A stretch of DNA of 7,456 bases from WQZF01 sp031556405 (GCA_031556405.1 JAVBTC010000037.1:1-7456), one strand, 5' to 3'. Counted from the first letter of the stretch, positions 1 to 6,293 are shown. Made by a program: numbers and translations. The notes: generated from the letters alone by a model not told the origin.

Positions 1-57
1 CCGGGTGCTGTCGGCCGGGCTCCCGCGCCTTATAAATTGTTGCCCGGGTAATCCCAC
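1..57 (+). other. Tail of an upstream transcription unit, possibly the 3' end of a CDS
   Basis: A plus-strand terminator follows immediately, so some transcript must enter from the left. Frame 1 is open from the window edge and would encode 16 residues ending LLPG before a TAA at 49-51, seven bases ahead of the terminator stem. Frame 3 closes earlier, with TAA at 33-35. Neither tail is recognisable, and a non-coding 3' region is equally possible. The octamer CCGGGTAA occurs at 44-51 and again at 62-69 inside the terminator, so the frame 1 stop may simply lie in a small duplication. Confidence 0.2.
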
Positions 58-84
58 ACGGCCGGGTAACCGGGCCGTTTTTTT
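58..84 (+). terminator. Rho-independent terminator of the upstream unit
   Basis: ACGGCC at 58-63 pairs perfectly with GGCCGT at 73-78, and a run of seven T follows at 78-84. An alternative fold pairs CGGC with GCCG, bulges G73, and pairs CGG with CCG under a GTAA tetraloop, which would be more stable. The T run lies only on the right, so it stops plus-strand transcription arriving from outside the window. The tsaB operon should therefore have its own promoter between here and position 162, but I see no convincing -35/-10 pair there. Confidence 0.8.
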
Positions 85-162
85 CGTGAAATTTTTCGAA
101 TCCTGCGTTTCTTTTCCATTCATCCATCAAAACCGCCGGAGCGGTGCAACGGGTAAAATAAC

Positions 163-960
163 GTGATGCTTTTTCTTGCGCTTGAATCTTCCACCGATAC
201 CGCTTCCGTCGCGCTTTGGCGCGACGGTTCCATTGCTGTGCGTGAATGTCCGCCCGGAATGCCTTCGTCGAATGGGCTGTTACCGCTGGCGATGGAGTTG
301 TTGCAGGAAGCCGGGGCGGCATTTTCCGATCTCGATGCCATTGCCTTTGGCGCCGGGCCGGGGGCATTCACCGGTTTGCGCGTTTCCTGCGCCTTGGCGC
401 AGGGACTGGCATGCGCGCATGGGCAGCCGCTTCTTCCGGTCGGTACCCTGGAAGCGATGGCGTATCTGGCCGAGCACGAAACGGGGGTGAAACGGGTACT
501 GGCCTGCCTCGACGCGCGTATGGGCGAGGTGTATAGCGCGGTTTTCGTCGACGGTGCAATGCAGGGAGAACCGGGCGTTTATGCGCCGGGAGCGGTGCCG
601 CTGCCGCGGAGAGTAGGAAATATGGGAAACATGGGAACCGATGCGGAAAACGGCACGGAAAATCGTACTGAATGCGGCGGAACGGAATGGATTGCGGCGG
701 GGAACGCGCTTTCCGCATATCCCGAACTCGCGGCACGGCTTGCCGCGGCGGACTTTGTGCTTCTTCCCGGAATTTTGCCTGGCGCGGCCGCCGTCGCGGC
801 GCTGGCGGCGCCGCGATTGGCACGCGGGGAAGGGATCGATGCGGCGCTGGCGGTACCGCTTTATGTGCGCGATAAAGTGGCGCGCACCGAGGCAGAGCGG
901 CGGGCGGAACGCCAGGTTGAATCCCCAACAGCATTTCGCGCGGGCGGGGACCGGGAATGA
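163..960 (+). CDS. tsaB: tRNA threonylcarbamoyladenosine biosynthesis protein TsaB
   Basis: TsaB is the ASKHA-fold partner of TsaD. With TsaE it supports transfer of the threonylcarbamoyl group made by TsaC onto A37 of ANN-decoding tRNAs in the cytoplasm. The sequence shows the N-terminal LFLALESSTDTASVAL phosphate-loop strand, GPGAFTG at residues 65-71, DARMGEVY at 117-124 and PLYVRDKVA at 232-240, all family hallmarks. At 265 residues it is longer than the roughly 230 of E. coli TsaB. The excess is a low-complexity loop at about 152-173 (GNMGNMG, then Asn/Glu/Thr-rich) and a polar C-terminal tail. The His found before the LLP motif in the E. coli and B. subtilis proteins is absent here (residues 29-41). 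The start is GTG 163 or the adjacent ATG 166; AACGGG at 149-153 is only a weak ribosome site. A small perfect hairpin (ACCGC/GCGGT, 132-145) lies just upstream. The stop overlaps rimI by four bases. Confidence 0.95.
   Translation: MMLFLALESSTDTASVALWRDGSIAVRECPPGMPSSNGLLPLAMELLQEAGAAFSDLDAIAFGAGPGAFTGLRVSCALAQGLACAHGQPLLPVGTLEAMAYLAEHETGVKRVLACLDARMGEVYSAVFVDGAMQGEPGVYAPGAVPLPRRVGNMGNMGTDAENGTENRTECGGTEWIAAGNALSAYPELAARLAAADFVLLPGILPGAAAVAALAAPRLARGEGIDAALAVPLYVRDKVARTEAERRAERQVESPTAFRAGGDRE
616..639 (+). repeat. In-frame 9-bp tandem repeat in the tsaB loop
   Basis: GGAAATATG (616-624) and GGAAACATG (625-633) are tandem copies, followed by a partial copy starting GGAAC. They encode the Gly-Asn-Met repeat at residues 152-157 of TsaB. 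They lie in a region where the protein is longer than its relatives, which suggests a recent slippage expansion tolerated in a surface loop. Confidence 0.7.
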
Positions 961-1547
961 GCGCGATGCGAAAAGGAATACATGAAGGAATACATGAGGG
1001 AATGCGCAAAACACAGGGATGGTATGAAATGCCGATGCCGCCGTTCGAAATCGTGCCGGCGCGGGAATGCGATCTCGATCAGATAGCGCGGATCGAGGCC
1101 GAGGCGTATCCATTTCCGTGGACACGCGGCAATTTCGCGGACTCGATGGCCGTCGGTTATCCGTTCTGGGTTCTGTGTTCCGGCGATACGGTGGCAGGGT
1201 ATGCGGTATGGATGCATATTCTCGATGAAGCGCATCTGCTGAATATCTGTGTCGCGCCGGGCTATCAGAAGCGGGGGTGGGGCGCGCGACTGCTGCGTTT
1301 CGTCATGAATCTGGCGCAGGTCGGAGGTGCCAGCGCATTATTTCTGGAGGTGCGTCCGTCGAATGAGCCGGCGTGCGCCTTGTATGAGCGCTTTCGTTTC
1401 CGGCAGATCGGAGTGCGCAAGGATTATTATCCGGCGTCGGAGGGCAGGGAGAATGCACTGGTAATGTACCGGGAATTGGAGGACAAGGAGGGCGGCCAGA
1501 GGGATGACCAGGGCGGAGCGGCTGAATTGGGCAAGGTGAAGGCGTGA
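957..1547 (+). CDS. rimI: Ribosomal-protein-S18-alanine N-acetyltransferase RimI (GNAT family)
   Basis: RimI transfers an acetyl group from acetyl-CoA to the N-terminal alanine of ribosomal protein S18; relatives may act on other proteins. The GNAT core starts near residue 29 (FEIVPARECDLDQIARIE). FPWTRGNF follows at 53-60, and the acetyl-CoA loop is QKRGWG at 104-109 after NICVAPGY. LEVRPSN at 130-136 holds Glu131, and LYERFRF starts at 142 with Tyr143. This Glu/Tyr pair has the same 12-residue spacing as the catalytic pair of E. coli RimI. YYPASEGRENALVM at 157-170 is the typical ending. At 196 residues it is longer than E. coli RimI (148), with a polar N-terminal extension and a Gly/Glu/Asp-rich tail. 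ATG 957 overlaps the tsaB stop (ATGA) and has GGGGA at 946-950. ATG 1029 (residue 25) is a plausible alternative start that would remove the repetitive extension. Confidence 0.95.
   Translation: MSAMRKGIHEGIHEGMRKTQGWYEMPMPPFEIVPARECDLDQIARIEAEAYPFPWTRGNFADSMAVGYPFWVLCSGDTVAGYAVWMHILDEAHLLNICVAPGYQKRGWGARLLRFVMNLAQVGGASALFLEVRPSNEPACALYERFRFRQIGVRKDYYPASEGRENALVMYRELEDKEGGQRDDQGGAAELGKVKA
975..1003 (+). repeat. 12-bp tandem repeat at the rimI 5' end
   Basis: GGAATACATGAA (975-986) and GGAATACATGAG (987-998) are followed by a partial third copy GGAAT. In the rimI frame they read Gly-Ile-His-Glu twice (residues 7-14). Each copy also contains an AAGGA-like element four bases before an out-of-frame ATG. 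The repeat lies upstream of the conserved acetyltransferase core, so its copy number could change without harming the domain. Confidence 0.8.
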
Positions 1548-2473
1548 ACGCGGAAACAAAAACCGCCACGAAAACTGCCGCGGAAACTACCACTAAGGGC
1601 GGCAGGAAAACCATTCCTGAAGCATGCGGAAATATCGGTATCGGCGCGATGGATATCACGCGCGCGCGCCTGTTGCAGGAAATGGGAATTTCACCCGTGT
1701 GGCGCCTACGCCGAGGAAATGCGGCGGAATCCCCGGAAACGGAAGCAGAGGTAACGGTGGAAGCGGAAGTCGCGGCGGTGCCGGAAACCGCTTATCGCGT
1801 GCCGCCTGCGGCCGAGCCGACGCGCGAGACTTCTGGCGCCGGCGAAATTTCTCCTGTTTCTCCCGAGGGAGAGCGCGGACGGCGTATCGCCACGCTGCCA
1901 TGGCCGGAACTGGAAACGGAAATCCGTTCCTGCACCGCCTGCGGCCTCTGTGCCAAGCGCAAGCAGGCGGTGCCGGGCGTCGGCGACAGAAAGGCGCAAT
2001 GGCTGTTCATCGGCGAAGGGCCGGGCGCGGAAGAAGACATTCAGGGGGAACCCTTCGTCGGGCAAGCGGGGAAATTGCTCGATTCGATGCTGGCGGCAAT
2101 CGGTTTGAAGCGCGGGGAAAACGTGTATATCGCCAATGCGGTGAAATGCCGTCCGCCGGGCAACCGCACGCCGGAAACGGCGGAAGTTGCCGCCTGCTGG
2201 CCTTATCTGCAACGTCAGATCGATCTGATCCGTCCCCGGCTCATCGTTTTGCTCGGGCGTGCCGCCGTGCGTGCCGTGCTCGACCGCGAAAGCGCGCTCG
2301 GCGCATTGCGTGGTCGCGAGCATGCGTACCGCGACGGCGATTTTTCCTGCCCAGTGCTCGTTACCTATCACCCTGCCTATTTATTACGCAATCTCCCGGA
2401 CAAGATCAAAGCCTGGGAGGATCTATGCCTGGCACGCCGGATGATGGCCCGGAACGATCAATCCGGGCGTTGA
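1544..2473 (+). CDS. Family 4 uracil-DNA glycosylase with a 4Fe-4S cluster
   Basis: This enzyme removes uracil from DNA, starting base excision repair. The catalytic domain spans about residues 125-300. It holds CTACGLC with Cys130 and Cys133, GEGPGAEED at 158-166 (motif 1), GEPFVGQAGKLLD at 168-180, Cys202 in KCRPPGNR, Cys218 in ACWPYL, and HPAYLLRN at 276-283 (motif 2). The four cysteines have the spacing expected of the iron-sulfur ligands in family 4 enzymes; Cys136 is probably extra. Ahead of the domain there is a short motif at 37-56 (DITRARLLQEMGISPVWRLR) that I associate with betaproteobacterial members, then a Glu/Val/Ala/Pro-rich linker that is probably disordered. At 309 residues it is about 100 longer than minimal family 4 enzymes. 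GTG 1544 overlaps the rimI stop (GTGA), with AAGGTGA just upstream. ATG 1649 is the alternative and would begin exactly at the conserved motif. Confidence 0.93.
   Translation: MNAETKTATKTAAETTTKGGRKTIPEACGNIGIGAMDITRARLLQEMGISPVWRLRRGNAAESPETEAEVTVEAEVAAVPETAYRVPPAAEPTRETSGAGEISPVSPEGERGRRIATLPWPELETEIRSCTACGLCAKRKQAVPGVGDRKAQWLFIGEGPGAEEDIQGEPFVGQAGKLLDSMLAAIGLKRGENVYIANAVKCRPPGNRTPETAEVAACWPYLQRQIDLIRPRLIVLLGRAAVRAVLDRESALGALRGREHAYRDGDFSCPVLVTYHPAYLLRNLPDKIKAWEDLCLARRMMARNDQSGR
1559..1594 (+). repeat. Imperfect 12-bp tandem repeat at the glycosylase 5' end
   Basis: Three degenerate 12-base units encode Lys-Thr-Ala-Thr, Lys-Thr-Ala-Ala and Glu-Thr-Thr-Thr (residues 6-17). They precede the first conserved motif of the protein. 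If translation really starts at ATG 1649, this stretch is untranslated spacer after rimI instead. Confidence 0.5.
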
Positions 2474-2980
2474 GATTTTTCCTTCCTGCTTTCTTGCAAT
2501 GACGGGTGGTCTTGTAGCGCATTGGATATTCCTGTACGGGATTCCAGTCAATTCGTTTTTCTAAATTTAAAATAATTCTATCCTGTATATCACCACATAA
2601 GTAGTTGTAAATTTAACTGTTATTTAGAAAAAATAATGTCTACGGCGTAATTCCTCATGCAATATCGCCTTTCCACCGCATTTGCGTTTATCATTCGAGT
2701 GGCGTAAACGACGAATCGCCTCGGACGGAGCGGAAGTGAACTTTGCCGCATGGCGCAAGTCAGTCGTTTATCGAGCGCGCCGTCCGCTGTCTTTCGGCCC
2801 GTTGCCGTCCTGGCATGAAATTCGGGCATCTCTGGAACGGCGGCCGATACGGACCGGAAGAGAAGAAATATCCGAGAAAAACGTTTCGCAATGTTTTGCA
2901 TTCAAATGCCGCCGCGTGTTTTCCATCACCGGCCGTCGTTCTGAATTTTCATTTTTTTCGTCACGTTTGGAGGTTCCAGC
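2474..2980. other. 507-bp intergenic region between the glycosylase gene and mscS
   Basis: No recognisable gene lies here. The first 80 bases after the glycosylase stop show no clear hairpin terminator. TCCTGTACGGGA at 2530-2541 is a near-perfect palindrome with one T/G pair. Positions 2551-2640 are very AT-rich (19 G+C in 90 bases) and hold the repeats listed separately. From about 2641 to 2980 the composition returns to GC-rich. Two plus frames and one minus frame are open there, but none gives a protein I recognise or has a good ribosome site. CGTTTA at 2685-2690 can pair with TAAACG at 2705-2710. This part is best read as a long leader of mscS or as decayed sequence. The mscS promoter is probably in the AT-rich island or the leader, but no hexamer pair is convincing. 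Confidence 0.6.
2556..2632. repeat. AT-rich island with an 11-bp inverted repeat and a 9-bp direct repeat
   Basis: TTTTTCTAAAT at 2556-2566 is the exact reverse complement of ATTTAGAAAAA at 2622-2632, with 55 bases between the arms. TAAATTTAA occurs at 2562-2570 and again at 2608-2616; it is itself nearly palindromic and overlaps the left arm. The surrounding sequence is about 21% G+C against clearly GC-rich neighbours. Such an island often holds promoters or binding sites for AT-preferring regulators, and the paired arms could also form a cruciform or an RNA stem. The function is an inference; only the repeats and composition are seen. Confidence 0.7.
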
Positions 2981-3796
2981 ATGGACACACCGGAAATACC
3001 CGCCTGGGTTGGTCAATACGCCGCCGATTTCGGTATCAAGATCGTTGCGGCAATTCTGTTCTGGATCATCGGTCGCTGGCTGATCGCCTTCGTCTGCGCG
3101 ATGCTGCAGAAAACCCTGGCACGCCAGCATATCGACGCCACCGTAATGCGTTATATGGGCACGGCGCTGTCCGTCACCCTCAATATCCTGCTGGTGATCG
3201 GCATCCTCGGCTACTTCGGGATTCAGACGACGACCTTTGCCGCGCTGTTCGCCGCCGCCGGTGTGGCAATCGGGATGGCGTGGTCGGGGTTGCTCGCCAA
3301 TTTCGCGGCAGGTGTTTTCCTCGTCGTCCTGCGCCCGTTCAAGGTCGGCGATTTCGTCACTGTCGCCGGAGTGACGGGAACGATCGTCGAAGTCGGCCTG
3401 TTTACTTCGGTGGTCAACACGCCGGACAACGTCATGACGCTGATCGGCAACAACAAGATCTTTTCCGACACGATCCAGAATTACAGTACCAATCCGTTCC
3501 GCCGCGTCGACCTGAAATGCCAGCTTGCCGGCGGTGCTGACCACAAGGCGGCAATCGCGCTCCTGAAGGAAAAAATCGCGGCAATTCCGAACGTGCTCGC
3601 GGACCCGGCGGTCGACGTCGAAATTCTCGAATTCACGCTCGTCGGGCCGGTGCTCGCGGTCCGGCCCTATTGCGCCAACGAGCATTATTGGCAGGTGTAT
3701 TTCGATACCAACCGCACGCTCCGCGAAGCTTTGGGCGATGCAGGATTCCCGGCGCCGATGCCGGCGCAGGCGGTATTCGTCAGCCAGCAGAGTTAG
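2981..3796 (+). CDS. Small-conductance mechanosensitive channel, MscS family
   Basis: An inner-membrane heptameric channel of this family opens under membrane tension and releases solutes during hypo-osmotic shock. The 271-residue protein has the simple three-helix MscS layout (E. coli MscS has 286). Likely membrane helices lie at about 18-40, 60-82 and 85-118. The third is the Gly/Ala-rich pore helix (AAAGVAIGMAWSGLLANFAAG) leading into FLVVLRPFKVGDFV at 113-126, the most typical motif of the family. The beta domain (VTGTIVEVGLFTSVVNTPDN) and the cytoplasmic alpha/beta domain with YWQVYFDTNRTLREAL follow. Two variants stand out: Phe108 where E. coli has Leu in the N-L-AAG pore motif, and IGNNKI at 155-160 where IPN(G/N/S)KI is usual. 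The start at ATG 2981 is fixed by GGAGG at 2969-2973, seven bases upstream. It stands alone between a long upstream gap and its own terminator. Confidence 0.95.
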   Translation: MDTPEIPAWVGQYAADFGIKIVAAILFWIIGRWLIAFVCAMLQKTLARQHIDATVMRYMGTALSVTLNILLVIGILGYFGIQTTTFAALFAAAGVAIGMAWSGLLANFAAGVFLVVLRPFKVGDFVTVAGVTGTIVEVGLFTSVVNTPDNVMTLIGNNKIFSDTIQNYSTNPFRRVDLKCQLAGGADHKAAIALLKEKIAAIPNVLADPAVDVEILEFTLVGPVLAVRPYCANEHYWQVYFDTNRTLREALGDAGFPAPMPAQAVFVSQQS

Positions 3797-3820
3797 AAGG
3801 AACGCTGCTACGCAAATGAA

Positions 3821-3852
3821 CCCTCGTCCGCGAAGCGGGCGAGGGTTTTTTT
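3821..3852 (+). terminator. Rho-independent terminator of mscS
   Basis: CCCTCG, T, CCG (3821-3830) pairs with CGG, G, CGAGGG (3836-3845), a ten-pair stem with one U-G wobble and a five-base loop, followed by seven T at 3846-3852. It starts 24 bases after the mscS stop. Read from the other strand the wobble becomes a C-A mismatch and the following sequence is TTCATTTGCG. It should therefore be much weaker for ppsA transcripts, although it is the only hairpin visible between the two convergent genes. Confidence 0.92.
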
Positions 3853-3914
3853 ACGGAGCGAGAAATACGGGTAAGGGAGAGAAAAAGAAAGAATGCAGAG
3901 AAGAAGTGCGGAAA
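3853..3914 (-). other. Polypyrimidine 3' flank of ppsA
   Basis: On the plus strand 53 of these 62 bases are purines, so the ppsA transcript has a C/U-rich stretch directly after its stop codon, before the shared terminator hairpin. I see no hairpin within it. It resembles the tract upstream of the ppsA start. A C-rich, unstructured RNA of this kind can serve as a Rho loading site, which would fit the weak intrinsic terminator on this strand; that role is inference. Confidence 0.45.
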
Positions 3915-6293
3915 TCAGGCTTCCCGCCGATGTGCCGCCAGTTGCATCCAGGTATCGACCACCGTGTCGGGATTGAGCGAAACTGAGTTGATGCCCTGAT
4001 CCATCAGCCATGCGGCAAGATCCGGCTGATCCGAAGGGCCTTGTCCGCAGATCCCGATGTATTTCCCTTTTCTTTTCGCGGCGGCAATCGCCATTTCCAG
4101 CAATGCCTTGACCGCCGGGTCGCGTTCGTCGAACAGCGTCGCGACCAGCCCGGAATCGCGGTCCAGGCCGAGCGTGAGTTGGGTGAGATCGTTCGAGCCG
4201 ATCGAGAAACCGTCGAAAATATCGAGGAATTGGTCGGCGAGTAGCGCGTTCGATGGGATTTCGCACATCATGATCAGCCGCAGGTCGTTTTCTCCCTGCT
4301 TCAATCCGTGTTCGGCCAGGAGTTCGACGACCTGCCGCGCTTCGGAGAGGGTGCGCACGAAAGGCACCATCAATTCGATGTTGGTGAGTCCCATCGCTTC
4401 ACGCACTTTTTTCAGCGCCCGGCATTCGAGCGCGAAGCAGTCGCGGAAAGTGTGCGCGATGTAGCGCGAGGCGCCACGGAAGCCGAGCATCGGGTTTTCT
4501 TCTTCCGGTTCGTAGAATTCGCCGCCCAGGAGCTTGCGGTATTCGTTCGATTTGAAGTCGGAAAGGCGCACGATCACCGGCCGCGGCCAGAATGCGGCGG
4601 CGATGGTGGCGACGCCCTCGGCCAGTTTTTCGACGAAAAATTCGGTCGGAGAAACGTAGCCGCGGGCGCGGCGCTCGATTTCTTCCCGCTTGCCGGCAGG
4701 CAACTGGCTGATTTCGAGAATCGCCTTCGGGTGCACGCCGATGATGTTGTTGATCACGAATTCGACGCGCGCCAAGCCGACGCCGGCATTGGGCATCTGC
4801 GCGAACTCGAAGGCGAGTTCGGGGTTGCCGACATTCATCATGATCTTGAGCGGGACTTCCGGCAGCACGTCGAGATCGCGCGTGCTGATTTCGAATTCCA
4901 GCCTGCCGCGATAGACGTGGCCGGTATCGCCCTCGGCGCAGGAGACGGTGACGACTTCGTCCTCATGCAGGGTTTCGGTGGCATCGCCGCAGCCGACGAT
5001 GGCCGGAATTCCGAGTTCGCGCGCGATGATCGCCGCGTGGCAGGTGCGTCCGCCGCGATTGGTGACGATGGCCGCGGCACGCTTCATCACCGGTTCCCAG
5101 TTGGGATCGGTCATGTCGGCGACGAGCACATCGCCGGGCTGCACCCGGCCCATTTCGCTCGGGTCGTGCACGATGCGTACCGGCCCGATGCCGATTTTCT
5201 GCCCGATGGCGCGGCCCGAGGCAATGACCTTGGTGTAGGACTTGAGGGTGTATTTTTCCACGCGCTGCTGGTTCTCCTGCGATTTCACCGTTTCCGGCCG
5301 TGCCTGCAGGATGTAAAGCTTGCCGTCGTTGCCGTCCTTGCCCCATTCGATGTCCATTGGCCGATCATAGTGCCTTTCGATGATCATGGCGTAACGGGCG
5401 AGTTCTTCGACTTCCGCGTCGTCGATCGAAAAACGATGGCGCAGGGCTTCGGGCACGTCGAGCGTGCGCGTCGATTTTCCGGCTTTCTTGTCGGCGGAGA
5501 ATTCCATTTTGATCAGCTTGGAACCGAGATTGCGGCGGATGACCGCCTTTTTCCCGGCTTCGAGCATCGGTTTGTGAACGTAGAATTCATCGGGGTTGAC
5601 CGCGCCCTGGACCACGGTTTCACCCAGGCCGTAGCTGGCGGTGACGAAGACGGCATCGCGGAACCCCGATTCGGTATCGAGCGTGAACATCACGCCGGCG
5701 GCGCCGATATCGGAGCGCACCATGCGCTGCACTCCGGCGGAAAGCGCGACGTCGGCATGAACGTAGCCTTTGTGCACGCGGTAGGCGATGGCGCGGTCGT
5801 TGTAAAGCGAGGCAAACACTTCCTTGATCGCATGCAGCACGTTTTCGACGCCGTGGATATTGAGGAAGGTTTCCTGCTGCCCGGCGAACGAGGCATCAGG
5901 CAAATCCTCGGCGGTGGCGGAGGAGCGCACGGCGAAGCTGGCCCCGGCGCCTGCCTGCGCTTCGAGCTGCCGGTAATGGGCGCGGATGTCTTCCTCCAGC
6001 CGGGCGGGAAGAGGCGTTTCCACGATCCATTGGCGGATCGCGGCGCCCGTGGCGGTCAATGCGGCGACATCGTCGACGTCGAGCGCATCGAGCGCGGCAT
6101 CGATCCTCTCCTTCAGGCCCCGGTGCGCGAGAAAGTCGCGGTACGCCGGCGCCGTGGTGGCGAAGCCTCCGGGCACGCGCACGCCGGCGTGTGCCAGTTG
6201 GCTGATCATTTCGCCGAGGGAGGCATTTTTGCCGCCCACCTTGTCCACGTCGTTCATGCGCAGTTGCTCGAAGTCGATTACATAGTCGTTCAT
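3915..6293 (-). CDS. ppsA: Phosphoenolpyruvate synthase (pyruvate, water dikinase)
   Basis: PpsA converts pyruvate, ATP and water to phosphoenolpyruvate, AMP and phosphate in the cytoplasm, the entry into gluconeogenesis from three-carbon substrates. It has 792 residues, the same length as the E. coli enzyme. The ATP-grasp domain spans about 1-345, with VGGKNASLGEM at 19-29, AVRSSATAEDLPDASFAGQQ at 121-140 and DIEWGKDG near 314-321. The swivelling phosphohistidine domain follows at about 370-470, with GGRTCHAAIIARELGIPAIVG at 414-434 and catalytic His419. The C-terminal PEP/pyruvate barrel spans about 475-790, with VRLSDFKSNEYRKLLGG at 575-591, SIGSNDLTQ at 698-706, and GICGQGPSD at 747-755 with catalytic Cys749. 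Thr417, two residues before the histidine, is the position phosphorylated by the regulator PpsR in other bacteria. MNDYVIDFEQLRMNDVDKVG is a typical family start, although no good Shine-Dalgarno precedes it. No ppsR gene is adjacent in this window. Confidence 0.98.
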   Translation of the reverse strand: MNDYVIDFEQLRMNDVDKVGGKNASLGEMISQLAHAGVRVPGGFATTAPAYRDFLAHRGLKERIDAALDALDVDDVAALTATGAAIRQWIVETPLPARLEEDIRAHYRQLEAQAGAGASFAVRSSATAEDLPDASFAGQQETFLNIHGVENVLHAIKEVFASLYNDRAIAYRVHKGYVHADVALSAGVQRMVRSDIGAAGVMFTLDTESGFRDAVFVTASYGLGETVVQGAVNPDEFYVHKPMLEAGKKAVIRRNLGSKLIKMEFSADKKAGKSTRTLDVPEALRHRFSIDDAEVEELARYAMIIERHYDRPMDIEWGKDGNDGKLYILQARPETVKSQENQQRVEKYTLKSYTKVIASGRAIGQKIGIGPVRIVHDPSEMGRVQPGDVLVADMTDPNWEPVMKRAAAIVTNRGGRTCHAAIIARELGIPAIVGCGDATETLHEDEVVTVSCAEGDTGHVYRGRLEFEISTRDLDVLPEVPLKIMMNVGNPELAFEFAQMPNAGVGLARVEFVINNIIGVHPKAILEISQLPAGKREEIERRARGYVSPTEFFVEKLAEGVATIAAAFWPRPVIVRLSDFKSNEYRKLLGGEFYEPEEENPMLGFRGASRYIAHTFRDCFALECRALKKVREAMGLTNIELMVPFVRTLSEARQVVELLAEHGLKQGENDLRLIMMCEIPSNALLADQFLDIFDGFSIGSNDLTQLTLGLDRDSGLVATLFDERDPAVKALLEMAIAAAKRKGKYIGICGQGPSDQPDLAAWLMDQGINSVSLNPDTVVDTWMQLAAHRREA

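Noticed and set aside
154..159. TAAAAT as a -10 box for tsaB
   Set aside because: It ends only three bases before the start codon and there is no -35 match 16-18 bases upstream.
982..1086. A 34-codon frame started by the AAGGA-ATG elements within the rimI repeat
   Set aside because: It lies inside rimI in another frame and its product is a run of Cys and Arg. The ribosome-site resemblance is a by-product of the repeat unit.
280..1125. A 281-codon minus-strand open frame across tsaB and rimI
   Set aside because: The plus strand carries two recognisable genes here; the antisense product is Arg/His/Pro-rich and shows no domain.
1624..2502. A 292-codon plus-strand frame overlapping the glycosylase gene
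   Set aside because: It is an Arg/Gly-rich shifted reading of the glycosylase gene, whose motifs and cysteines lie in the other frame.
2556..2632. The 11-bp inverted repeat as ends of a transposable element
   Set aside because: There are only 55 bases between the arms, with no transposase and no target duplication visible. A regulatory or structural role is simpler, though a remnant cannot be excluded.
2620..2901. A 93-codon minus-strand frame in the glycosylase-mscS gap
   Set aside because: It has no Shine-Dalgarno, no recognisable domain and an Arg-rich composition typical of chance frames; its end falls in the AT-rich island. I could not support it as a gene.
2743..3540. A 265-codon plus frame starting in the gap before mscS
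   Set aside because: Most of it is an out-of-frame reading of mscS, and the part before mscS resembles nothing known and has no good ribosome site.
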